A program made the translations under genes and the position numbers. From Ornithodoros turicata (Eukaryota > Arthropoda > Arachnida > Ixodida > Argasidae), in contig NC_088201.1 in the NCBI RefSeq assembly GCF_037126465.1, positions 141,920,376 through 141,984,375 of the forward strand: DNA of 64,000 bases. The letters are read 5' to 3'. Positions 43,812 through 55,200 of this stretch are shown here, piece after piece. A model generated the notes under the pieces. The model was not told where the DNA came from, did not search any database, and saw only the letters and a program-made list of their open reading frames with translations. The stretch's first letter is position 1; every line of letters begins with the position of its first letter.

Positions 43812-46119
43812 CTGTGGAAATTGGATAACACAAGTGTATATAATAGCTTGGTAAGACTACGTTAAGGTAGTGAGGTAATACTAATTTACCTCGTACCCTA
43901 CAATCTGCTCATCGTAACCACCTTTACACAAATGGCATGCAATAAACATATGAAAGGCTACGTTAGATCATGCGTAATCATGTTTATGCGGGAGCATATC
44001 GAGTCAGTCACATCCGGCGCGGTATCCGTGCATTGCATCGGGTTTCTTCTGGTTTTGGTTGAACTCAATTTGCAGGTACTCTGCCTTTGAAATCAAAGCG
44101 CGACAGAGATGCACAGAATTACGGCATTCCTCAGGACCTTGTGCCCCGTCTGTACATCTACCCCGGCAGTTACGCAGCAAACCGCCCTATCACAATCGAA
44201 CACTGCGGTCCAGTTTCACCAACCGGATAACGCTGAAACCGAGATTAGACAACCCTAAACTTGGTATTCATCCTCGTCCCTGTGTTACCAACGGCTCCGT
44301 GACGTTTGTTCAACAGGAAATCTCGCTATCCCGTGCTGGTGAAACAGGGTTGGCGTTTAACACCAAGTTTACCCAAGTCTGATCTCGGGTTTACGCGTTA
44401 ACCCGTTTTCGTGAAACCGGGACTACGACTCGCGATACCAAGAGTGCACGCATTTTTTAATCCAGTGATGACAAAATGTAATGCCAGGTACACGAAACTC
44501 TTACAGTTGCATTCCACCCAGCTACTCCTCTCTCAGTCGACGAAATCACAAATACGGTGCAGACGACCTCTTCACTTCTGGACATCGTTCTTCAAACACA
44601 GCCGTTTCCTATAGAGAGCTCCCGAACCTCAGGTCTACCATCTTCGAAATCCGCCTCCAAACACCCGTTGCACATCAAGGAACCTTGTCAAGGACACTCT
44701 TTACCTAACGAATATTCATGATGCCCCGAACCAGCGCCCTCACATGTCGAATGGCCGGTACCTAATCTCGCAGTTGGATTCCACTCCGCTATTCCCTCCC
44801 TTAATCGGCCAAATAAAATCTGCTGTAGACGACCTGTTCACTTCTGAACACATTTCTTCAAACAAAACAGTCTTCTATAGACGGCCCCCAAGGCCGCGTC
44901 CAAACAGCGGATAAATAACATGAAACTTTTCCTTGACAGAGACCCCGTTGCCAAATATGAATGCCCATGCCGACGCAAACCACTGCAGTAACAGCTCCAA
45001 AGACTGGCATGCCAATACGTCTTGCCACAACGCATGCAAAATATGCTATCTTATGTTCAATCGTCAACCTAACCTTCTCTCGGAACCTAACATCGGTTAA
45101 GCTGAACGAAAATGAACTCCAGAAACTGAATGAAAACTTAAGGAGTAACTCTGTGAACATCGCTGACTCGTGGGTATACAAATATCTGAAGAGATAAGCA
45201 ACCACCAAACAACTTTGACTTCGAAGCATTCCTCTGGTTCGGGGCTTGCTATAGATAACATTTCGCGTTGCTGTCCTCTGCGCCGGTGTCCATCCCTCAA
45301 ACTCGTGAAAAGGGGAAAAAAGTCATCTTATCCACTATCTTAACACTACCCATCCAAGGTCCTCAATGAAAGACTCGTTTTAGGTTTCTAATCACTGCTT
45401 GACGGGTGTTACACATGCTGCTCTAAGAGAGCATTAATGCGAGCAAGTTGGATGCGGTTAACGACAGACATAGCGGGAAGAACGACGAGGGAGTAACAAC
45501 AGTAACAAGACGGTCGTGGTATGTGTCTGTGTTTATCGTCACGCGTCATTCTTCCCGTCATGCCTTTCTTTGATGCTGCTCTAGTTTGCAGCCCCTTCAT
45601 GGAGCCCCTTGGCGGACTGGCGGTATGTTAAGCAGCCTCCGTCACTGTCTTTTGTCTGGTAAGGAGCGTTGGCTCGAAACGTCAGCCTCTATTTCTCCAC
45701 ACACTCATCGTTTCTGTTCTTGGGGTACACCGGTGCTGGTCTTTTAGCTGGGCTATTTTTTTATGTACAGACGTATTTCTGTACAGTCGAGTGGCACAGC
45801 TGACCAAAATTACCAGCTTTTAGTGCAAGTCCGACAGAAAGCCCACGTGGAGGTCAAGCTCGTGCATACAGATATAAAAAACTCTCGCAAATGGTTCACA
45901 AGTTGTTTATGTTGTCTTTACCAACCATGTCTCAATTAAGAACCCTTCTTAAGAACAGCATAAGGTTTTAACAGCCAAATTACTTTGAAAGGTATCGTAC
46001 CAGGAAAAGTCATTCGGGAAGTGTGAAGCAAGAGAGAGCGCGCGGAAGAGTTGGTGCATTCCCAAGTAGGAAACCTTGGCAAATTCTTCCAAACGTCTCT
46101 TGTGTCGTCTCTATCGGCT
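43812..46119. other. probable intron sequence, nothing else recognised
   Basis: No supported exon was found. A minus-strand frame (44838-45229) contains a hydrophobic helix-like run but has no acceptor in a usable phase. Confidence 0.4.
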
Positions 46120-46637
46120 TGTAGAGGGGATCGTGTTCCTCTACATGAGTCCTGACCGGCGGTTATGGAATGTCCCAGCGGCCAGATATTCGTGGCCTCA
46201 GGTTCAAGGACGGAGCCGGTGGAACTGTGGAGCAGGTGGTCCAGGCGCGTGTCCATCCTCGTCGTTGTCCACGGTGCGCTACATCACTCGCCCACTCAGA
46301 CGCGGAGCGAAGATAAAGCAGAACAACACGACGTCTTCATTGGAGAAGGACAGCGAGGGGGTATGTGGCGTGCACGGTTGAACATGTTCACTGCAATGAA
46401 CACGTTGGCGAAGGATCACAACGACGATCCATTCGCCCGAGACGTGCGGGGTGACCCGCTGTAGAAGACGTTGCCCTGGGGTGCTACGACCGCCCCAGGG
46501 GCAGTGAGGCTGAGGTGAGGTGTGAGTCGTAGGGATATGCCGAGACGCCTGCTGAAACGTGGTGTGGCATCGGCTGCCGCGGCTGGTACGACCGCCACGT
46601 GAGCCCCAGGCTCGAATATCGCGGCCGGCAGTGAAGG

Positions 46638-47578
46638 TGTGGTGCCCACCGATGATGACGACGATGTGCCCCAGCTGCCATGCGCTTCTACGCTGGCTCG
46701 TCAGTTCTACCGGCACCGTTCCAGCGTGAGGCCACGACCATCTGCCCGCTGGGACATTCCATCATCGCCCGTCAGGACTCATGTAGAGGAAAACCATCGT
46801 CCTCTACATTTGGTGACCCGCACAAAGACCACCATGTTCGACGTAACTCGGCCTCTTACCAACCCAAATTTAGATAACCACCGTCATCATCACCCATCAA
46901 TTCGGCCCACCTTACCACCACCAAACTCAGTGCAGACCGCAGTCAATAGGGCTACGGCACAACTCGTGAGTCCACGAGCACGTCGTTCCACCGGGGGCTC
47001 GTAATAGGACGCCACACTATTCTCATTCTGACCCGGCACCCTTCGGCTTCGATGCCTCATACCGGTCGAGGTGCGCCGTGGTTCCTCACACTTCGCCAAG
47101 CCTCCACGTACATCGCGATGGTATTCCCTGGATCCACTAGCGGCACCTGGTCGAGCAACGCGCTCGGTTGCCGCATCTCCAAGCCGCTGGTCACTCGCCC
47201 TGACGACGCGTCAGCTTGGCAACGCCAGGACACGCACGTGGCTACGGCTCACGTCGCCCCCATCGCACACGCCCTGCCTGCCTTCGCCATCCTCCTCGAC
47301 GCTCCGATACTCGTGGCCACCAGCGTCCGCAAAGTTAGCCGTCATTCCTGCGTCACGCCTCTTGTCACCGTGTCTCTACCCGCTCCGCGTCTGAGGTGGG
47401 GGAGTACTGTGGTGCCCACCGATGATGACGACGATGTGCCCGAGCTGCCATGCGCTTCTGCGCTGGCTAGTCAGTTCTACCGGCACCGTTCCAGCGTGAG
47501 GCCACGACCATCTGCCCGCTGGGACATTCTGTCATCGCCGGTCAGGACTCATATAGAGGAAGACCACCCTCCTCTACA
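46638..47578 (+). mobile_element. short Gypsy-like element A, nested inside B in opposite orientation
   Basis: Two LTRs of exactly 171 bp (46638-46808 and 47408-47578) start TGTGGTGCCC and end CTCTACA. The primer-binding site TTTGGTGACCCGCAC follows the first and GAGGTGGGGGAGTAC precedes the second. Only 599 bp lies between, including a gag-like start at 46833 with no full ORF. The flanks AAGG and TAGG agree at three of four positions. The LTRs resemble those of B in reverse orientation, so both belong to one family. Confidence 0.85.
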
Positions 47579-47636
47579 TAGGAACGCCGGGATGCGGTGA
47601 ATATCGGGCATGAATAAAGATTAGTGAAGCTGTGAA

Positions 47637-47650
47637 GGGGGGGGGGGGGG
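47637..47650. repeat. poly(G) run of 14
   Basis: A homopolymer inside element B, next to the right edge of A. Confidence 0.9.
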
Positions 47651-48139
47651 TGCCGGTTGGTCGTGCTTTGCAGGTAAGCGTCAAGCAGAAGACCACTTGC
47701 AGAGCTTTGGAAGTCATTAGGGAACGAGTACAGGATGTTGAATCAATGCGTGGATGAGAGCCGTGGGGGTGGGTCTGACCGGTAATGTTACCGGAGAGAG
47801 CATCAGGCTCGATCGGGTGCCGTGTCAAAGCGCAGCGGTCAGCGAATGGCAGAGGGGCCCTCCAGGCTGCGCGGCAGCGTGCTGTCAGTGCTAGACTTGC
47901 GGGAATGTGGCCAAATTTGGATTGCTAAAAGGGGCGAATTACGTCGAACACGGTGTCCATTGTTCGCGTCACCAAATGTAGAGGATATGATGTTCTTCTA
48001 CATGAGTCCTGATCGGTGGTGATGGAATGTACAATAGGGTAGGTGTGCGTGGCCTCACGCTAGGACGGCGCCGGTAGAACTGAGGAGCGGGAGCGTCAGG
48101 CGCGTGTACATACCTCATCGTTGTCCACGGTCCGCAACA

Positions 48140-51100
48140 GGTTGAGTAGCGGTAGTTGAAGAAAAGGTACCAGCAGTTGAAATTTTTCTTCAACTGGCAC
48201 TATTCAACTGAAGTATGCAAGTGATCATTGCGAGGTTTGTGTTGTATTTGTGTGTTTCTTACTTTCACCCAGTAGTACTACACCTCTCATCATCTACATC
48301 CTACTTATCTACTCATGTTACCTGTGGCTCGGGGTTTTCTAATTCTTTACCCGAAGTATGTCCTACAACAGCGTTGTATTGATAAGTATGTTGCGACCTA
48401 TCTCCTCCCGGCACAGAGGACGACAATGAAGACGTGCCTGCGCTGCCTCACGCCGCTGCGCCTGCAACCCCGGGGCCCTATTCCGAGCCGCTGTCGAGCG
48501 CCAGCGACGGTGTCGATAGAGAAGTATCGATAGAAGGCGATAACGAGCACCGGGAACGACAGCTGTCACGTTTGGCATTCCCATGTCGCAGCAGACGACG
48601 ACGCGTTGACGACGGAGAAGAAGTCTCGCGCTTCTCGCTCAACGCACGAATACTATAAAATTGTGTTGCAGTTAGTGATAGAGCACCCAATTTATTCACG
48701 AACATTTTGCTGACCCTACACGCAATTAGAATCCGCGGGCAGAATTAATCGCGATATTAAATTCTCAGCGAAAAAGCTGTCAGGACAGTTGACAAGTGGA
48801 GATATATAAGTGTTAGGCAGGCCTTTGTGCATTTTGCTGGTAATCTGGACATAGATGATAGTGAGGAATTGCCTCCGCGGTGAAGCAGTTGCAATAAAGA
48901 CGTTTCATTTGATACAAACTCGTTGTCGCCCGATCTAAACACCGGCCCCAACCGGGGTGGCGTTGATAAGAGCCACGCGAAGTAACATTGCAGCCATCGT
49001 GATAGCTCTCGCTCTTGTTTGGTCCCTGGCCCCGTCCAGCCCAGGAACGATCTGCGCTCAAAGCTCTTTTGACATTTCTGGGCACCATCAGACTTCGATC
49101 GTTATTGTGAATGGGCTCGTTATTTCATTCCCCACATCCCCACCAGCAATGTGGTAGAGTATTGCCTCTAGCGATGAACCTCCCCACTCTCCATCTCAAA
49201 ATAAAGTTGTTGTTGTTGCTCTCGCTCTGCTTAACGACAATATCACCCACCATAACGACAGTGTGGAGGCTGTCGTTCCCGTGAGCGGCACCGTCGCTTA
49301 CGGGCGACGCGTTTGGAGCGCGGGGAATACCAAATTCTCACCGCTAGCGTTACGCTGCGTCACATGCCACGTGTTCTCCCTCCCGAACGACACGTTCGCG
49401 CTCCCGACATATATCGGAATAGGGCCCAAGTTCTACCACCACCGTCCTAATGTGAGGATACGAACATCTGCCCGCTGCGACATTCCCTCATCACCGGTCA
49501 GGGCTCATGTGGGGGAACACAACTGCCTCAAAGGTTACCGGGGCTCAACATACAAGCTCCATCATCTGCTTCGCTGTGTACGTATATCAGTGCACTCAGG
49601 AGGCATTGATCAACCTGGAGGGGGAGTTTGTAATGTCCCCATTGGAAGATGACCGATCCTTTGGTTGTGTGAAGTTATAGTCTTCAACAACGCAGTTAGC
49701 AGGCGAGGCCCGTTGTAGGACCAGTGCTTAGGCAGGAAAATATTTCGGGAATGGTTCTATGGGGACTTTACATAGGGGAGGAGGATTTACCCTCGTTTCC
49801 CTCCTCGAAATGCGCTACCAAGTGTACGATGTCGGGGGTTTCAATTCCTTAAACCACCCCTTGGCTACGCCGCTGTGTACGACTGTGTATGGACCGAATT
49901 AGCGGCGAATCAGCTTTTCTGATAGACCTGACTGTGCAAACCACATCTTTAAAGTCGCCTGGGTGGTACTTCACGTTCCTACTGGTAATGTCATACTGGG
50001 TCCCTACAAGATATAGGTTCGTGCGAGTTGGCGACTTCCTTCAGTCTGGCTCATCAGTTCGGTGACACACTGTAACGATTTCACATCCCCGGATAACAAC
50101 AAAACTTCTAAATTCTTCCTTGAGACATTGAGACATGAGTGTCTGATCACGGTGCCGGTTAAAGTGGCCAAAATTTAGGGGATATTGTAAAGAAAAATTC
50201 ACATTGAGAAACCTGGAGTGTGGATACACCAAGAAATGACAAAATGCTGTCCAATTGAAATGTTTCATTTGAAGTTCAGTTAGCATTGCATACTGACTAT
50301 GGATTCATGTCCACATTAGGCGTGGATATTTGAAAAGTACGATTAGGTATGTGTGTATGTCGTACAGCGATGGAAGGCTTGTTGGACACGCATCGGGATC
50401 AAATACACAGGAACCACAGGTTGGTTTTGCGTTCTTTTCCTGGGTCGGTTTGCGACCAAACGCATTCTCACATGAATATCGGGTGCAGTCGGCATTAGGA
50501 CGAAAAAGTCAGATTCATGAATGCTAGTTTTATACACGTTTTACCCGTTTACTGTAACCTGTATGGTGTCCTTACCTACGCATTTGAGACCTTGGAGTTG
50601 CTTGTTTTTTGGGCAGCGGCAAACGCCTCTATCTTCACCTTCCACTTCTTCGCATACCTGGCCTCCAGTTCCACAGTCTTCGTCCGTCGTACATTCCTGC
50701 TCCGACGTCTGTTCCTCTGTACATACAGAGATATATCAACGTTTTGTTTTCTCTTTTATACGTTAGCTACATGTAGATTTACAGCAGAGAGTTCTAGCGG
50801 CCTTTAATATTATTGGAGCTCTCGTACCTTGTGCGTCCTCGCTTTGCGAGAAACTTTGCGGTGCGATAGTTTTGCCAGAGCTTCCTGTGCGGTTTAAAGG
50901 CACCATAGCCACACCCTCTGGAGATCACTATGGAGCAACCAGTCCAATAAAAAAAAAAAACAACTACTGTACGGTGCTCATGTCACGGACTCACTTTTTA
51001 AGAAAGTCTATAGGGAATTTTTCTTCGCAGGGTTCCCGTAAACATAGCTAAATTTCTACACGAAACAAGTGCGGGCGTGTTCCCTTCGAGTTTATCTAGC

Positions 51101-52291
51101 GAATGACGTACTTTTGAAGGCCTGATGCGGTCCACTGATTTTTGGCGAATTAAAGTTTGCGAAATTTTCAGTACATGGGACTCTAGGGAAGATGTAAGAA
51201 AATCGCATCCCTCGGCACGCCCGCCTGCGTATTTGGGCCAAAATGATGTCATTTTTCTTCCGTAACAGTCAGGGAATTGATTGCAAACAAATTTGACAAG
51301 GTTACTGCAGTTTTCTATATGCCTGCGAATGAAAATAACGGCGTTGACGTTTGCTAGCATGTTCTGCACTCTGGCGCAGATTACTTCCTTAAAGCGCGAC
51401 AGAAAAGCAAAGCGAAGAAAACAATTATGCGACGGTTCAGCCAACTCTCTTCTGAAGCGAAAGTTAACTAGACCGCATGAGTCCTCCTTAACAATGAACG
51501 ACCCAAGTCCGGCAATCTCGCGTTGCCACACAGTAAATACACAAGCAGCACACAGCATGCACGAAAAATTATAAACGAAATGCGTGCGTACGCTGGATAC
51601 AGAAATGGCTTTACGTACAGTGCAGTGCAGCAACGCTATTTACGTGCAACCCCCGAGACAGATAAATACATAGAGAACCACAACCGATTCTCGAACACAG
51701 TAAATAGTATATTCTTAGCTTGGACCTTATAGATCAAGGAAGTTCAACTCAGGGGGAGAAGGCGAAATCGAGAGAATTCTCATTTGTCATACCTGTGCAC
51801 TCTTTGTACTGTGCTGAACACGCGTGTGGTGTATTTTCTCATCGGTGCGACACCCTAGCGGCGGAAGCGGGCGATGTCACGCATTCAGGGGGATTTGAGA
51901 GTGCGCTGGTTACGAATGCCACAGTTTTGGTATCGTTTGAATGTGCTCGCGAAGCGGTTGCTGTCCCCACCAGCGCTCTCCTTGTCTCTGCCTTCGAACG
52001 AGTAAACCAGAGTGAAATCCCCCGCTTCCGTTCGCCGCTAGGGTGTCGCAACTGAGACACGACTGCCGCCTCACTTTTTCCTTTTTTTGTCTCCTCTCCA
52101 ATTTGCTGCTGTGCAAACCAATGGCGCGCCGAATAAGATGTGAGAAACGACGCCGTGGCCGTGACAAAAGTTTCCTCATGCAGCTATCGCTGTAATGAAG
52201 ACACCAAAAGGACTACTGTCTCAATGAACACAGGCTGAAACTACTCGACTGGGTTGCTAGTCTCGGAGGAGAGAACACCAGATACTACAAA
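48140..52291. other. no gene recognised; LTR fragment and one long frame
   Basis: 49428-49525 is a diverged fragment of the same LTR family as A and B (GTTCTACC, then TCTGCCCGCTG, then CCGGTCAGG). Near 49620 GGAGGGGGAGTT followed by TGTAATGTCCCC looks like a polypurine tract and LTR start. The minus strand 50998-51633 is open for 211 codons but has no motif and is listed only as unexplained. Confidence 0.4.
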
Positions 52292-55200
52292 GGGGTGATT
52301 CCATTTCAACTCAGCCAGGGTGCTCCGGGCACCATCACCGATTTCCTTTGAAATATTATATGTTGTACCGCAACACGCATACACACAGGAGCAATAAATA
52401 TTGTGGCTCTTTGTGTTGTGGTTCACCAGGAAAAAAATCCCAAAGAAATTGACCCGGCGACGGAGCTTTCTGACGGAGCGACTTTGACATTTTATTCCTC
52501 GCCATCGGACGGTCCCAAACTATAGATTTTTTTGCACAATTTGTCAGGTACAACGACTTTCAATGTGCATAAACAGCACGGGTCAATTCTATTTTGATCT
52601 TCAATTAAAAATCGCTAGATCTGCAACAAAATTCACATTTTGCTCATATTTGTCTTTGCGCTGCACTTCTCCTATACACGCCATCGAGATATATGAGGTA
52701 CCGGCGTGAAGGTCGAAGCGTGCTCTTTAAATTTATGTCAAATTTACATGTCTGGACGTTGCAGCCTTTCGAGAAGGCGGTGTAGAGTACAACTATGTTC
52801 TAAAAAATTGGGTTTTTTGGGCTCTCGTTTCTCAAAAACCCCACCTCCGATTTCCTTCATATTTTATAGTTATACAGCCCATGGTATGACCTACGTGTGT
52901 TCGCAAAACGGAAGGTTCCCTCTCAGCACAACTCGGGATAGCCCGCAACAAACTTGAAGTGCGTTGCAGACTATGTACACAACATGGAGGTAAGAAACTA
53001 AGGAGAGGGCTATAAGATCGGAGGGCCGTGGGACCCCTCTAGCGGTCGCTCTGGCAATACCACGCCCATCTAGTTGCCCGGTCACGTGATCCCGTGATCG
53101 GCGTTATGGCGGTCTACGCGGAGGCTTGGAAGTTTAGCAAACCTCATCTTCAGCAAACGTCACCTTCAAGGAGTCCATTCGCACAATACTTTGAAGGTTA
53201 TGGGTTGTTTCAACATTTTCCGCGTGATAAATCACAGCAAAAGTTGAGCAAAACAGAAGAGAAGCCAGGCAATGTCACGATGACGTACGTACGTCTTCTA
53301 GCGATTTAGTGATCCATTGCTTCCACACTGAGATTATCTATCTTGTGTTTCAACGGGTGTGATAACTCCTAACTCCAAAGATGTTATGAAAGTGGAAGCA
53401 AGTTATTCGGCCGCGGCTCGTCTCTGTATTCAGGTAAGATACGCCGCGGACATGGAGGACGCCATGTTTTATGACGTCTTGCCGTGACGTTTATGGGTCA
53501 CGTGTGTGGGCAACTAACCACAATGCATGCGCGGGTCACAGCACGCTCGCTTGCATTGGGAGAGGCGCTTAGGGCACCTCCTTAGTGTCTTACCTCCATG
53601 GTACACAGCGACCCAGAGAACCACGCCGCGGAGTTAACAGGGTCAGTGGCGTCTGCTACTGCCGACGTCTCCGGCCTTGAATAACAGAGCTCAGGATGCA
53701 GACCTACCGCAATTCCCATCGTAGCAATATATTTTGAGTCTTTCTGGCTCGTTTTTCCCACAGTCGAACCTCAACGCCGTTCACTTGCAGTTCAGCGACG
53801 TTCTCAGTCGGTGGCTTGTGTTTCCGACATGAACACCAAGCAGAGTATGGATCGCCTGTACTGTGCCGGCTATGCTCTGCTATGCCATCTTAAGCCAAAA
53901 AATCGAAAGAACTACGCTTTTGTTATTGGAACTAAGTTCTCTAGAAACACACCGGACCTCAAAGAAGGAAGAACGGAAGGCAGTGCGAGCGGAATCGTCA
54001 TATTTACATGTCTGTACCTTGCCGCCTTTTGACAAGGCGGTGTAGAGTACAGCTATGTTCTCAAAAATGAGATTTTTTGGGCTCTCGTTTCTCAAAAATC
54101 CCACCTGCGATTTCCTTCAAATTTCTAGTTATATAGCCCAGGGTATGACCTACGTGTGTTCGCAAAACGGAAGGTGCCCTCTCAGCACAACTCGGGATAG
54201 CCCGCAACAAACTTGGAGTGCGCTGCAGACTATGTACACAGCGACCCAGAGAACCACGCCGCGGAGTTAACAGGGTCAGTGGCGTCTGCTACTGCCGACG
54301 TCTCTGGCCTTGAATGACATAGCTCAGGATGCAGACCTACCGCAAATCCCATTGTAGCTATATATTTTGAGTCTTTCTGACTCGTTTTTCCCACAGTCGA
54401 ATCTCAATGCCGTTCTCTTGAAGTTCAGCGACGTTCTGAGTCAGTGACTCCTGTTTCCGACATGAACTCCAAGTGCAGTATGGATTGCGTGTACTGTGCC
54501 GACTGTGCGGTGGGATGGTAGCCATCTTAAGCCAAAAAATCCAAAGAACTACACCTTTGTTATTACAAGAAAGTTCCCTAGAAGAATGTCGGGCCTCAAA
54601 GAAGGAAGAACGGGAGGCAGTGCGAGCGGCCGTCACGATCCAGTCTTGCCACAGGTGGACGAAAACATGGAAGGAGATGGACGCATGCTCGTTAAATTGA
54701 TGTCAAAGTTGCACGTCTGCACCTTGCTCCCCTTCGGCAAGGCGGTAGAGAGTACAATCATGCTCTCAAAAATGTTTTCTCTTTCTTTCTTCTTTTTTTG
54801 CTCTCGTTTCCCAGAAAACCCCCATTTCCGATCTGCTTCGTATTTTCTAATTACATAGCTCTGGTTATGACATACATATGTCCGCGAAACGGAAGGTTCC
54901 CTTTCAGCACAATTCAGGCTAGCACGCAACAAAATTGGGAATGTCGGGCCTTGAACCGTGATACAATCAAAATGTAATAACCGCGTGTAATAAAACAGCA
55001 TTAAACACCTTTTAAGCACATAATAGTCCAAAAATCGTTTATTTATATAAAATATCTTTCAGAAAAACGATAATACAGATCACGTAACTTGTAAGGTATA
55101 ACCTGGCTGGACGCCGTTATGAAAGTACTCTGGTCGTTCCTCGGAAATTCTGGACATCTTGACAGTGATGCGTCCATCTCCTTCCACGTTTTTCGTCCAC

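Larger units (their letters stand above)
46120..48139 (-). mobile_element. short Gypsy-like element B (internal deletion derivative)
   Basis: On the minus strand there is a 5' LTR at 48139-47977, a primer-binding site TTTGGTGACGCGAAC (47976-47962), a gag-like start (ATG followed by a sequence parallel to that of element A), a polypurine-like GAGTGGGCGAGTGA, and a 3' LTR at 46283-46120. The flanks GGCT (46116-46119) and GGTT (48140-48143) agree at three of four positions. Internal sequence is only about 750 bp once element A is left out, so it is non-autonomous. Confidence 0.7.

Noticed and set aside
44838..45229. Minus-strand frame with a hydrophobic helix
   Set aside because: Nearby acceptor candidates give stops in the phase needed to join the EB exons. 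No motif.
45640..45700. CTCGAAACGTCAG motif recalling Penelope or hammerhead-type sequences
   Set aside because: No CTGATGA partner or RT/nuclease remnant was found beside it.
50998..51633. 211-codon open frame on the minus strand
   Set aside because: No domain, no splice or promoter support, and an antisense frame of 97 codons overlaps it. Not strong enough to call a gene.
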